Assembly: GCF_016907895.1 (NCBI RefSeq)
Contig: NZ_JAFBCV010000014.1
Coordinates: 1 to 64,000 of the forward strand
Direction: 5' to 3'
Origin: Shouchella xiaoxiensis
GTDB taxonomy: Bacteria; Bacillota; Bacilli; Bacillales; Bacillaceae_D
Length of the DNA stretch: 64,000 bases
A program made the translations under genes and the position numbers. Numbering within the stretch: position 1 is the first letter of the stretch; every line of letters starts with the position of its first letter. Under the pieces are notes generated by a model. That model was not told where the DNA came from. It was given only the letters and a program-made list of their open reading frames with translations, and did not search any database. Shown one piece after another: positions 1-8,238 of the stretch.

Positions 1-770
1 GCCTTCACTTGAAGCCAGTTGCCTTCTTGTTTGATGATCTCCAGCTTCTGTCCGAGCGGAAGCGTCGTAAGAACGCGATGAGACGTGCCTGCACCGGCGC
101 GTAAGTTCAAGCGAGCTGTTGTTTCACCTGTTCCAATAGAAGGAGCTGGTTGTGTAGTGTTGCCACTCGTCTTCACATGGTCGGAAGAAACCCAACCTGT
201 TTGCGAGCCGGCCTTCACTTGAAGCCAGTTGCCTTCTTGTTTGATGATCTCCAGCTTCTGTCCGAGCGGAAGCGTCGTAAGAACGCGATGAGACGTGCCT
301 GCACCAGCGCGTAAGTTTAAACGAGCCGTTGTTTCACCTGTTCCAATAGAAGGAGCCGGTTGTGTAGTGTTGCCACTCGTCTTCACATGGTCGGAAGAAA
401 CCCAACCTGTTTGCGAGCCGGCCTTTACTTGAAGCCAGTTGCCTTCTTGTTTGATGATTTCCAGCTTCTGTCCGACCGGAAGCGTGGTAAGAACGCGATG
501 AGACGTGCCTGCACCAGCGCGTAAGTTTAAACGAGCCGTTGTTTCGCCGTTACCAATAGAAGGAGCCGGTTGTGTAGTGTTGCCACTCGTCTTCACATGG
601 TCGGAAGAAACCCAACCTGTTTGCGAGCCGGCCTTCACTTGAAGCCAGTTGCCTTCTTGTTTGATGATCTCCAGCTTCTGTCCAAGCGGAAGCGTTGTAA
701 GAACGCGATGAGACGTGCCTGCACCAGCGCGTAAGTTTAAACGAGCCGTTGTTTCGCCCGTACCGATAGA
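1..770. repeat. Tandem 210-bp repeats encoding near-identical SH3 domains
   Basis: The same sequence recurs with a period of 210 bases, with units starting near 1, 211, 421 and 631 (the last runs to about 770). They differ at only a few positions, for example around 102-114 against 312-324, 474-476 and 550-553. The period is an exact multiple of three (70 codons), so gain or loss of a unit keeps the autolysin frame. The two SH3 copies nearer the catalytic domain (about 790-1000 and 1010-1200) are much more diverged. Confidence 0.95.
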
Positions 771-2054
771 AGGTGTTTCTTCAACTTCTTCGTTTTCAGA
801 AATTTTTACATAATCTGCGGAGACCCATCCGGTTTGGAAGCCAACTTGTACTTGATACCAGTTGCCTTCTTTAGCAAGAATTTGAATTTTTTGTCCACTG
901 GTCAATGTTGTGCGAATGGAGCTAGATGTATTCGGTTGACTACGCAAGTTTAACCTTGCTGTCGTCGTTCCTTCAGCAATTGGATCTTGAGTCCCTTCGT
1001 CGACTTGATCTTCACTAGCTGGATCGAGTTTTAAATAGCTACCAGAAATAAAACCTGTACTTGATCCAACTCTAATTTGGTACCATCCGCCTTGTTTAGC
1101 AAGAAGTTCTACTTTTGTGTTATTGCTTAAGGTAGTAATTACGGAATGATTTTGTCCAGGGCCAGTACGTACATTTAAACGAGCCGTTGTTGTCCCGTAT
1201 GTATCTGGAGGTAGCTGTTCAAGTTCACCAGTGTCAGGACTCGTCCCATCAGGCTGATTTCTATATACTGGTACATCAAATTTCAAATGGTAATCATCAA
1301 CTAAGCTATACAGATTAGACATGTGGTGAGTTTGTTTAACCGCCCATCCAATATCTGTTGCATATTGATATGTAGCAGGATTTGCCGGGTTCCAGCGCAT
1401 TTTATAAAGCGTATTTTGGCCACGAGCCATATAGCTGTTAGAGACAAATCTAGCTCCGCCAATAATAGCGTCTTCTGGTGTAAACCAACCTTGGTTGTAT
1501 GCGTACTGAGCACCCATTCGAACAGCGTCACCATCAAAAGCACCAATTCCATACATGTTATAAACAGTTCTGCCATTTACCTCTACACCAGTTGCTAGAC
1601 GAGAACCACCGTTTCCTGTTTCTAAAAGAGCGTGTGAGATTAAATAAATCTCATTCACATTATAGAGTTTACTTGCGTTAATAAAAGCTTGACCTTGTCC
1701 AGATAATGTCCCTTTACCAGCTAAAAGTTGTGAATTAATGGAGCTGGCACTTAAACCCGCACTCGATTGCAAGTCAAGGAATTGCAAGTAAGAGGATGTA
1801 CCTTGACTGAAATTATTTGGATTCATGTAATAGGAAACATCTGAACGACTTGCATTCTGCCAACGGCCATTACGATCTGTTTGTGGTGGAGCAGATGCCT
1901 TCATTTGTCGGTCAACAGCTTGCTCAAATGAAATGTCGTATGTCGTCTCTGAAATACTGGATGTACTTGCATAAGCAGAATGTAATGGAAAAGCAGATGC
2001 AAGCAGAGTTAAAGCAGATGCAGAGCCCCCAGTTAGTAACAGTTTTTTCTGAAT
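1..2054 (-). CDS. LytD-like secreted N-acetylglucosaminidase with SH3 repeats (3' end outside window)
   Basis: Cell-wall hydrolase that should cut the glycan strands of peptidoglycan after secretion. The N-terminus has two lysines, a hydrophobic stretch and an Ala-rich end typical of a signal peptide. A GH73 glucosaminidase domain follows (about residues 110-250), with the HALLETGNG motif carrying the catalytic Glu, then VYNMYGIGA, TPEDAIIGGA and YKMRWNP, all as in LytD/Atl enzymes. After it come bacterial SH3 domains of about 70 residues (core ARLNLRAGAG... GNWLQVKAGSQTGWV): two divergent copies, then near-identical copies up to the window edge, five complete and one cut. The reading frame is open from 2054 to position 1. 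The chosen start is ATT at 2054, eight bases after GGAGG (2067-2063). A GTG in the same frame at 2063 overlaps that Shine-Dalgarno site and is less likely. Family assignment is secure; the total length is unknown. Confidence 0.9.
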   Translation of the reverse strand, partial: MQKKLLLTGGSASALTLLASAFPLHSAYASTSSISETTYDISFEQAVDRQMKASAPPQTDRNGRWQNASRSDVSYYMNPNNFSQGTSSYLQFLDLQSSAGLSASSINSQLLAGKGTLSGQGQAFINASKLYNVNEIYLISHALLETGNGGSRLATGVEVNGRTVYNMYGIGAFDGDAVRMGAQYAYNQGWFTPEDAIIGGARFVSNSYMARGQNTLYKMRWNPANPATYQYATDIGWAVKQTHHMSNLYSLVDDYHLKFDVPVYRNQPDGTSPDTGELEQLPPDTYGTTTARLNVRTGPGQNHSVITTLSNNTKVELLAKQGGWYQIRVGSSTGFISGSYLKLDPASEDQVDEGTQDPIAEGTTTARLNLRSQPNTSSSIRTTLTSGQKIQILAKEGNWYQVQVGFQTGWVSADYVKISENEEVEETPSIGTGETTARLNLRAGAGTSHRVLTTLPLGQKLEIIKQEGNWLQVKAGSQTGWVSSDHVKTSGNTTQPAPSIGNGETTARLNLRAGAGTSHRVLTTLPVGQKLEIIKQEGNWLQVKAGSQTGWVSSDHVKTSGNTTQPAPSIGTGETTARLNLRAGAGTSHRVLTTLPLGQKLEIIKQEGNWLQVKAGSQTGWVSSDHVKTSGNTTQPAPSIGTGETTARLNLRAGAGTSHRVLTTLPLGQKLEIIKQEGNWLQVK

Positions 2055-2060
2055 GAGAAA

Positions 2061-2067
2061 CACCTCC
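2061..2067 (-). promoter_or_regulatory. Ribosome binding site that points to an ATT start
   Basis: Read on the minus strand, GGAGGTG is followed by six bases and then ATT CAG AAA AAA CTG. No ATG or TTG lies at a usable distance in this frame. The only other candidates are a GTG inside the Shine-Dalgarno site itself and a CTG four codons downstream. ATT is a rare but genuine bacterial start codon, known from infC. Confidence 0.55.
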
Positions 2068-2253
2068 AAGTTAGTTAATTGCCCTCACTATCTACTATCG
2101 TTCTAATAGATTAATAAATTAATAGGGTTTTAACATTTTCTCATATTTATTTAGCAAAATACAACTTAATTGAACATAATTCGTTCTTTTTATATTTTAA
2201 AAACATTCATTTTTTGACATATTTTTTATTATATTCTTTACTTTAGAATATAA

Positions 2254-2302
2254 TAAAAAAACTCCCTTCATCGTTTTCACTAAGTGATTACTTTGAAGGG
2301 AG
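2254..2302 (-). terminator. Rho-independent terminator of the LCP gene
   Basis: CTCCCTTCA (2262-2270) pairs with TGAAGGGAG (2294-2302). Read on the minus strand the stem is followed by a run of T. It lies just after the LCP stop codon and before the autolysin gene, so the two minus-strand genes are probably separate transcripts. Confidence 0.85.
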
Positions 2303-2336
2303 ACTTTTTAACTCGTCTTTTCCTATTTAACTAGCG

Positions 2337-3362
2337 CTAATTCTGTTGAACAGTCGATGAAGGAGCCGTTGATTCCAGTCCTAGGTGTTCTTTTAGTGTG
2401 CCTTGTAGCTCAACCAAGTCTTCCTCTATAACATCCTCGTACCATATGCTATTACCATAGTTGTCTAGACGACGGTCACCTGCTGTTTGCAGCTGATGTG
2501 TTTCAATGTTACTAATAGAAGAGGCGTAGCCATGTAATGAGAGGATATTAGCGAAACTAAGATCCATTTGAATGTTGTTGCCTACCGCGTCAAACACATC
2601 ATTAAAGCGCGTTATACTTGAAAATGAAGCAGCTCGATCAATAATGGCTTCTATTACTTGTTGCTGACGAATGCCTCGTCCTTTATCGCCACCACCTGCA
2701 GCAGACTTTCGTTCACGAGCATAGGCAAGTGCTTTTTCGCCATTCATCTTTGTAGGGCCTTCTGTGAAAGTGAAGTCAACGTTCCGGCTTTTCTCTTTAA
2801 AATCAAATTCATAAGTGACATCTACAGTGATTCCTTCAAGTGCGTCAATAATCTCTACTAAACCATCAAAACGCACTAAGGCATAATGATCAATGGGAAT
2901 ATCAAGTAAATTTTCGACTGAATCGATGGTCATATCAATTCCACCAAAAGCGTGAGCGTGGTTTATTTTATCGTAAAACTCACCGCTGCGATGACCAACA
3001 ATCTCAGTATACGTATCACGTGGAATGCTTGTAAGCATAATGGAGCGATCATCTTTATTAAATGTCGCGACCATCATTGTATCGGTCCGCTCTCCACCAC
3101 TATCGCCTTCACGGTGATCACTTCCGAGTAATAACATCGAAAAATTATCTTTTCCGACATCTACAGGTTCAATTCTTAGCTCAGATTTATTGCCACGATC
3201 AAGTCCTTGAAATGCTCCTGCAGCAGTATCATTTAATTGATTGTATATATACCAAACACCGCTTCCGACCGTAATCAGTCCAATTAAAGAAACAATTAAA
3301 GCTGTCTTTAAGACGAAGCGAGTTCGTTTTTGTTTCCGACGACGTTTTCTAGAATCTTCCAT
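2337..3362 (-). CDS. LytR-CpsA-Psr (LCP) family wall-polymer ligase
   Basis: Membrane-anchored phosphotransferase of the family that moves teichoic acid or other anionic polymers from their lipid carrier to peptidoglycan outside the cell. A very basic N-terminus (RKRRRKQKRTR) precedes one transmembrane helix (about residues 20-40) and the extracellular LCP domain, with LLLGSDHREGD, RTDTMM, SIPRDTYTEI, KINHAHAFGG and, towards the end, ALAYARERK, which carries the conserved arginines. About 341 residues is normal for the family. An ATG six codons upstream (3380) has no ribosome site, whereas GAGGG precedes the ATG at 3362, with slightly long spacing. Its neighbour on the same strand is an autolysin, which fits a wall role. 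Which B. subtilis paralogue (TagT, TagU or TagV) it matches cannot be decided by eye. Confidence 0.93.
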   Translation of the reverse strand: MEDSRKRRRKQKRTRFVLKTALIVSLIGLITVGSGVWYIYNQLNDTAAGAFQGLDRGNKSELRIEPVDVGKDNFSMLLLGSDHREGDSGGERTDTMMVATFNKDDRSIMLTSIPRDTYTEIVGHRSGEFYDKINHAHAFGGIDMTIDSVENLLDIPIDHYALVRFDGLVEIIDALEGITVDVTYEFDFKEKSRNVDFTFTEGPTKMNGEKALAYARERKSAAGGGDKGRGIRQQQVIEAIIDRAASFSSITRFNDVFDAVGNNIQMDLSFANILSLHGYASSISNIETHQLQTAGDRRLDNYGNSIWYEDVIEEDLVELQGTLKEHLGLESTAPSSTVQQN

Positions 3363-3437
3363 AATACGCCAATCCCTCATTTCATATATAGATAGAAAGT
3401 AAGCTAATGCTTATAAATGTATACAGTTCAAAATAAA

Positions 3438-3446
3438 ATTATAGCA
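3438..3446 (-). promoter_or_regulatory. Extended -10 promoter of the LCP gene
   Basis: Read on the minus strand the sequence is TGCTATAAT, a full extended -10 element about 75 bases before the LCP start. The -35 position has only a poor match, as is common with extended -10 promoters. Confidence 0.55.
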
Positions 3447-3605
3447 TATCTTGTAGGAAATGATAGAGAATAAACAAATAAATAAGATGTTACAATTTCT
3501 TACACGCAGCTTGCATTCTAGGCTAAAGTTTTTGACATTATATATATGAGTTCACTAACTAAATCATGAGGGATTCATTTAAATAGTAAATAAGGAGGAA
3601 ATAGA

Positions 3606-3674
3606 ATGGCTTATATATGGAAAAATCACACTATTTTTAGAAAAAGTGTTGCACTTTCCATATTAATAAGCTAA
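3606..3674 (+). CDS. Possible 22-residue peptide or remnant of a secreted protein's start
   Basis: A consensus AAGGAGG (3592-3598) stands seven bases before an ATG. The frame codes for 22 residues: a basic stretch (WKNHTIFRK) then a hydrophobic tail (SVALSILIS), ending in TAA TAA TGA. The layout resembles the first half of a signal peptide or a very small membrane peptide. No known family is recognised. It is either a real small gene or the start of a gene whose remainder was deleted. Confidence 0.35.
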   Translation: MAYIWKNHTIFRKSVALSILIS

Positions 3675-3826
3675 TAATGAACGTACTTCATAAATATGTT
3701 ATACAGACGTAACCTAAAATTAATATAATTCATTTATCTTTAATTTTTACAAAAAAATAGATTTGTCTAAACTTTTTGTTGCTTTCTTAATTTGATTCTT
3801 TTATACTAACTATAACATTTACGAAA

Positions 3827-3856
3827 TTGACAGTTTATTTGAAGATTCTCTACTGA
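3827..3856 (+). promoter_or_regulatory. Possible promoter of the regulator and peptide-transport operon
   Basis: TTGACA at 3827-3832 is a perfect -35. The -10 candidate 18 bases on (TACTGA, 3851-3856) is a weak match. It lies about 40 bases before the regulator start. Confidence 0.35.
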
Positions 3857-3894
3857 ATTCGTAAAGCGAACTGCTTTTATTAGTTGGGAAATAA

Positions 3895-4383
3895 GTGAGT
3901 GATAAAATGGGGAAACTGGATGAATTAGATTTTTTGATTTTAGATCATTATCAAAAAGACGGAAAATGTTCCTACAGTAAAGTTGCTCGATTGCTTAATG
4001 TGAGTGAAGGGACGATTAGGCAAAGGACTAAAAAGATGCGTTCTAATGGTGTCTTTGACTTTATGATTCAGATAAATCCAATAAAGGTAGGTCTTGCGGT
4101 TAAGGCTGTTATTGGACTTAAGGTGAACTTGGGAAACCATGATGAAATAGGAACGTGGCTAGCTTCATTTCAAGAAATTGTATCTGTCACTGCTGTTTCA
4201 GGCTATCATGATTTTATTATTCAAGCATACTTTAATCATAATGAATCTCTTGTCCACTTCGTCAATTATGAATTATCAAAATCCGCAGATATTTATACCT
4301 TGGATGTTAGTGTGCAATTAAAGGAATACAAGAATTCTTTTTCTTATTTATTATCTAACAAAAGTGACAAATCAATTATTTAA
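3895..4383 (+). CDS. Lrp/AsnC-family transcriptional regulator
   Basis: DNA-binding protein of the leucine-responsive/AsnC type, which usually senses an amino acid. The N-terminal winged helix-turn-helix (about residues 7-60) reads LDELDFLILDHYQKDG, then SYSKVARLLNVSEGTIRQRTKKM. The C-terminal RAM/AsnC effector domain (about 65-150) includes VKAVIGLKVNLGNH and VSGYHDFIIQAYFNH. At 162 residues it has family length. The GTG start at 3895 is poorly supported by a ribosome site, and an ATG four codons later (3907) is equally possible. The transporter ATPase gene starts about 20 bases after its stop on the same strand, so it probably controls that operon. Confidence 0.85.
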   Translation: MSDKMGKLDELDFLILDHYQKDGKCSYSKVARLLNVSEGTIRQRTKKMRSNGVFDFMIQINPIKVGLAVKAVIGLKVNLGNHDEIGTWLASFQEIVSVTAVSGYHDFIIQAYFNHNESLVHFVNYELSKSADIYTLDVSVQLKEYKNSFSYLLSNKSDKSII

Positions 4384-4403
4384 TCAGTAAGGTGGGGCAC
4401 GAT

Positions 4404-5423
4404 GTGGATAACAAATTACTTCAAATTGAGAATTTAAAAACATCATTTCGGATTAATGATGAGTATTACGCAGCGGTAGACGATGTAACTTTATCGGTAA
4501 ACAAGAATGAGATTTTAGGTATAGTAGGCGAATCTGGTTCTGGCAAAAGTGCATTGGGATTCTCAGTCTTAGGTCTCCATCCTAAAAACAAATCAAAAAT
4601 AGAGGGAAATATCTTCTATAAAGATGAAGATATAGCAAAAGTTTCCGAAGCCAAGTTGCAGAAGTTACGTGGTGGTGAATTAGGTATGATTTTCCAAGAC
4701 CCCATGTCTGCATTGAACCCATTAATGATAATTGGTAAGCAAATAGAAGAATCTCTAATATTACATACAAATTTACTGAAAAAAGAAAGAAAGAAAAGAG
4801 TAATAGAATTATTAGAACAAGTGGGAATTTCAAGTCCTGAGGTTGTTTATAATCAGTACCCACATGAGCTATCTGGCGGAATGAGGCAAAGAGTAGTAAT
4901 TGGGATAGCAATTTCTTGTAACCCAGCATTTTTGATTGCAGATGAGCCAACGACAGCTTTAGATGTAACGATTCAAGCGCAAATTTTAGGTTTGATCAAA
5001 AAATTAAAGGAAGAGTTAAATAGTGGTGTCATTTTAATTACACACGACTTAGGAGTAGTTGCTGAAATGGCTGACAAGGTTGCGGTTATGTATGCAGGGC
5101 AAGTCGTAGAACTAGCACCGGTACATGAATTATTTAAAAATCCAAAGCATCCATATACAAGATCCTTATTACAATCTAATCCAACGAATAATTTGGCAAA
5201 GACCAAATTGCATGTTATTCAAGGAGTGGTTCCATCTTTAGCGAATTTACCTAGAACGGGATGTCGTTTTGCGACTCGAGTGCCGTGGGTGAGTAATTCT
5301 GCACACGAGGAAAATCCAGAGCTCCACGAAATTTCACCAGGTCATTTTGTGCGGTGTAGTTGTTATAAAACCTTTGAATTTGCAAAAAAGGAGGACCTCA
5401 AGGATGGAATTTCTGAAGATTAA
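4404..5423 (+). CDS. Oligopeptide/dipeptide ABC importer, ATPase D (AppD/DppD type)
   Basis: One of two cytoplasmic ATPases that power peptide uptake. Walker A is GESGSGKS, the Q-loop is FQDPMSALNP, the signature is LSGGMRQRV, Walker B is FLIADEPTTALD, and the H-loop is ITHDLGV. The C-terminal oligopeptide extension is present, but the usual four-cysteine pattern is reduced: GCRFATRVP has Val where RCP is expected, a middle Cys is absent, and only the first and last cysteines (VRCSC) remain. The start is GTG at 4404, eight bases after AAGGTGGGG; a GTG at 4392 lies inside that site. It overlaps the next gene by 20 bases. Substrate specificity is not readable from the sequence. Confidence 0.93.
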   Translation: MDNKLLQIENLKTSFRINDEYYAAVDDVTLSVNKNEILGIVGESGSGKSALGFSVLGLHPKNKSKIEGNIFYKDEDIAKVSEAKLQKLRGGELGMIFQDPMSALNPLMIIGKQIEESLILHTNLLKKERKKRVIELLEQVGISSPEVVYNQYPHELSGGMRQRVVIGIAISCNPAFLIADEPTTALDVTIQAQILGLIKKLKEELNSGVILITHDLGVVAEMADKVAVMYAGQVVELAPVHELFKNPKHPYTRSLLQSNPTNNLAKTKLHVIQGVVPSLANLPRTGCRFATRVPWVSNSAHEENPELHEISPGHFVRCSCYKTFEFAKKEDLKDGISED

Positions 5424-6330
5424 AGATTTGAAAATACATTTTCCTATCAAAGCAGGCATTTTAAAAAGAACAGTTGGACATGTGAAAGCTGTTGACGGAT
5501 TAAACATAACTCTAGAAGAAGGTAAAACATACGGACTTGTTGGCGAATCAGGATCTGGAAAAACAACAACAGGTCGTGGAATAATTGGATTAAATGATAT
5601 TACTTCTGGTCAAATATTAATAAACAACAAAGAAATGACTAAACGGAATATCAAGGAGTTTAGGAGAAATGTTCAGATGGTTTTCCAAGATCCATATTCT
5701 TCTTTAAATCCCAAAAAAAGAATTTTAGATATAGTCGCGGAACCTTTTAGGAATTTCGAGAAATTATCAAAGGCTGAAGAGAAAAAAGCAGTTCAAGAAT
5801 TATTAGAAAAAGTCGGCATAAGCGCTGATAGTATTTTCAAGTATCCCCATGAATTCTCAGGAGGTCAAAGGCAGCGAATTGGAATTGCTAGAGCTATTGC
5901 ATTAAAGCCAAAACTAATTATAGCTGACGAACCAGTATCGGCCTTAGATGTATCGGTTCAGGCTCAAGTATTAAATTTCATGCAGGATATCCAAAAAGAA
6001 TTAAATTTAACGTATTTCTTTATAAGCCATGATTTAGGTATTATACGTCATCTATGCGACCACATTGGAATAATGTATAAGGGTAGGTTTGTAGAAGAGG
6101 GCACACCTGATGATATATTTAATAACCCTCAGCATATTTATACTAGAAGATTAGTTGCTTCAATTCCCGATATTGATCCCGGTAAGAGAGAACAGATTCA
6201 ATTATCAAGAAAAAAAATAAATGAGGATTTTCAAATGAATACAAATAAATATTTTGATCAAGAAGGATTGGCTTACCCCTTGAAAAGTATTTCCAACACT
6301 CATAAAGTTGCAATGCCAGAAAGGGGCTAA
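5404..6330 (+). CDS. Oligopeptide ABC importer, ATPase F (AppF/OppF type)
   Basis: Second ATPase of the peptide importer, pairing with the product just upstream. It has Walker A GESGSGKT, Q-loop VFQDPYSSLNP, signature FSGGQRQRI, Walker B LIIADEPVSALD and H-loop ISHDLGI. The N-terminal IHFPIKAGILKRTVGHVKAVDG is typical of OppF. The C-terminal tail ends in a YPL...THKVAMP pattern instead of the cysteine-rich tail. The start is ATG 5404 after a perfect AAGGAGG (5388-5394); the frame is open further upstream but without such a site. Only two bases separate it from the permease gene. Confidence 0.93.
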   Translation: MEFLKIKDLKIHFPIKAGILKRTVGHVKAVDGLNITLEEGKTYGLVGESGSGKTTTGRGIIGLNDITSGQILINNKEMTKRNIKEFRRNVQMVFQDPYSSLNPKKRILDIVAEPFRNFEKLSKAEEKKAVQELLEKVGISADSIFKYPHEFSGGQRQRIGIARAIALKPKLIIADEPVSALDVSVQAQVLNFMQDIQKELNLTYFFISHDLGIIRHLCDHIGIMYKGRFVEEGTPDDIFNNPQHIYTRRLVASIPDIDPGKREQIQLSRKKINEDFQMNTNKYFDQEGLAYPLKSISNTHKVAMPERG

Positions 6331-6332
6331 CT

Positions 6333-7295
6333 ATGTGGAAATTTATTCTCAGAAGAATGTTAATTGCTATACCGCAATTATTCTTCTTAAGTTTATTAGT
6401 GTTTATCCTTGCTAGTCAAATGCCTGGTGACCCATTTACTGGATTAATTGATCCAAGTATCACGGCTGAAAGATTAGCGGAAATGCGAGAGATACATGGT
6501 TTAAATGACCCTTGGTATCAGCAATATGGTCGATGGGTTTCTAATGCAGTGACAGGAGATTTTGGACAATCTTTTCGTTATAAAATGCCTGTTACAGAAT
6601 TAATAGGAGACCGACTACTCAACACTGCGGGTCTGGGATTACTAACTCTTATCTTCTCTTATCTAATAGCTATTCCATTAGGCATTGTCAGTGGAAGATA
6701 TAATGATACGTGGGCAGATCGCGCAATTGCAGGCTATACATATGTAGGTTTTGCCGTCCCAAGTTTTATTTTTGGTCTAATTGCGTTATTCATTTTCGGG
6801 TTTCGTCTGAATTGGTTCCCTGTTGGAGGAAGTGTGTCTCCAGGTCTTGTTTCAGGTACATTGGAATATTATTTAAGTAAAGTTTACCATATGACATTAC
6901 CAGCTCTTTCTTTAGCTCTAATTACAACGGTGGGTACTGTCCAGTATTTACGAAGCGAAATAATAGATATAAAGCACAAAGAATTTATTTTAACTGCTAA
7001 AGCAAAAGGTGCTAGTGAGAATAGGATTTACAATAAGCATATTTTTAGAAATTCTCTGCTTCCTATTGCTGCCTTCTTTGGGTACGAAATTACAGGTATA
7101 CTCGGTGGCGCTGTTTTCATTGAAAGAGTCTTTAGTTTTCCAGGAATTGGTGACCTGCTAATTTCTTCAATTAATAATAGGGATTATAGTGTTGTAACTG
7201 CCCTCTTATTACTGTCTGGATGTTTAGCGGTAGTTGGAACGATGTTATCGGATATTATACTGAGTATGGTAGACCCACGAATTCGTATTAAGTAA
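6333..7295 (+). CDS. Oligopeptide ABC importer, permease B (AppB/OppB type)
   Basis: Inner-membrane subunit forming half of the translocation path. The N-terminal MWKFILRRMLIAIPQLFFLS segment opens the protein as in OppB/DppB. GDPF, HGLNDPWYQQYGRWV and GDFGQSF follow, and the ATPase-contact loop is ILTAKAKGASENRIYNKHIFRNSL. The end, MVDPRIRIK, is typical of OppB/DppB. At 320 residues with about six membrane helices it is full length. It follows the F gene by two bases and precedes the C permease by 17 bases. Confidence 0.93.
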   Translation: MWKFILRRMLIAIPQLFFLSLLVFILASQMPGDPFTGLIDPSITAERLAEMREIHGLNDPWYQQYGRWVSNAVTGDFGQSFRYKMPVTELIGDRLLNTAGLGLLTLIFSYLIAIPLGIVSGRYNDTWADRAIAGYTYVGFAVPSFIFGLIALFIFGFRLNWFPVGGSVSPGLVSGTLEYYLSKVYHMTLPALSLALITTVGTVQYLRSEIIDIKHKEFILTAKAKGASENRIYNKHIFRNSLLPIAAFFGYEITGILGGAVFIERVFSFPGIGDLLISSINNRDYSVVTALLLLSGCLAVVGTMLSDIILSMVDPRIRIK

Positions 7296-7312
7296 GAGGG
7301 TGAGGATTAAAA

Positions 7313-8224
7313 ATGGAAACGCAGAAGAATGTACAAACAAATCCAGGTAATGATCCAGCCATTAAAACACCTTCAGGAGCTAAAGTAATCCTTGTAGAGA
7401 TTCTAAAAGATAAAATGGCTTTGTCATCAGCGATTCTTCTACTGTTAATAGCTGCTTTTGTGTTTGGCGTTTCAATAATATTAGATCAAGATCAAATTGT
7501 AACAGTTGATCTATTAGCAATTTTTGAGCCTCCATCATCACAATATTGGTTAGGAACTGACCACGGGGGACGAGATGTGTTTGGTCAATTAATCATTGGG
7601 ACACGTAATTCATTGCTAATTGGTATAGCAGTAACGGCACTTTCAGGATTAGTTGGATTAGCGATGGGCTTAATAGCTGGTTATTTTGGTGGCCATACAG
7701 ATAATGTAGTTATGAGAATAGTAGATTTCTTCCTAGTTCTTCCTACTACAATGATAATCATTGCATTTGTGGCTGTTGTTCCGAATTACTCGCTTCTTCA
7801 ATTCACATTAATAATGTCTGCATTTATCTGGATTTCTATGGCGAGATTAGTTCGTTCCAAAGCTTTACAGCAGAGCGAACTTGAGTATATACAAGCAGCA
7901 CGAACATTAGGAACACCTCATTATAAAATTATTTTTAGTCATCTTTTGCCAAACCTGAGTTCCATTATAATCGTTAATTTAACGCTTAGTTTGGCAGCAA
8001 ATATTGGAATTGAAACAGGCTTATCTTTTCTAGGATTTGGTTTTCCAGAGTCAACACCAAGCTTGGGAACATTAATGAGTCATGCAACAAATCCGCAAAT
8101 TTTTGAGTTACGCCCTTGGGTATGGTTACCTGCATCAATCTTAGTTTTAGTATTGATGCTGTGTATAAATAATGTTGGTCAAGCATTAAAACGTTCGACT
8201 GACGCAAAACAAAGAAGAGGTTAA
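7313..8224 (+). CDS. Oligopeptide ABC importer, permease C (AppC/OppC type)
   Basis: Second permease subunit. After a hydrophilic N-terminus come a first helix (ALSSAILLLLIAAFVFG), the family motif HWLGTDHGGRDVF in the form YWLGTDHGGRDVF, the membrane core, and the coupling loop EYIQAARTLGTPHYKIIFSH. GLSFLGFGFPESTPSLGTLM is the usual DppC/OppC signature. At 303 residues it is full length. The lipoprotein gene starts 15 bases downstream behind AAAAGGAGG. Confidence 0.93.
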   Translation: METQKNVQTNPGNDPAIKTPSGAKVILVEILKDKMALSSAILLLLIAAFVFGVSIILDQDQIVTVDLLAIFEPPSSQYWLGTDHGGRDVFGQLIIGTRNSLLIGIAVTALSGLVGLAMGLIAGYFGGHTDNVVMRIVDFFLVLPTTMIIIAFVAVVPNYSLLQFTLIMSAFIWISMARLVRSKALQQSELEYIQAARTLGTPHYKIIFSHLLPNLSSIIIVNLTLSLAANIGIETGLSFLGFGFPESTPSLGTLMSHATNPQIFELRPWVWLPASILVLVLMLCINNVGQALKRSTDAKQRRG

Positions 8225-8238
8225 AAGGAGGAGCAATT

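Larger units (their letters stand above)
3381..3894. other. Long intergenic region between the LCP gene and the Lrp-type regulator
   Basis: About 510 very AT-rich bases between divergent transcription units. It holds the minus-strand extended -10 at 3438-3446, a TTGACA at 3532-3537 without a good -10, a strong ribosome site followed by a 22-codon frame (3606-3674), and another TTGACA at 3827-3832 before the regulator. No longer reading frame, tRNA or clear repeat was seen. It could be the scar of a lost gene. Confidence 0.6.

Noticed and set aside
1323-2056. Open frames on the plus strand opposite the autolysin
   Set aside because: They mirror the real minus-strand gene, have no ribosome sites and no recognisable domains.
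2214-2250. TTGACA on the plus strand between the autolysin and LCP genes
   Set aside because: No matching -10 at the right spacing and no plus-strand gene follows.
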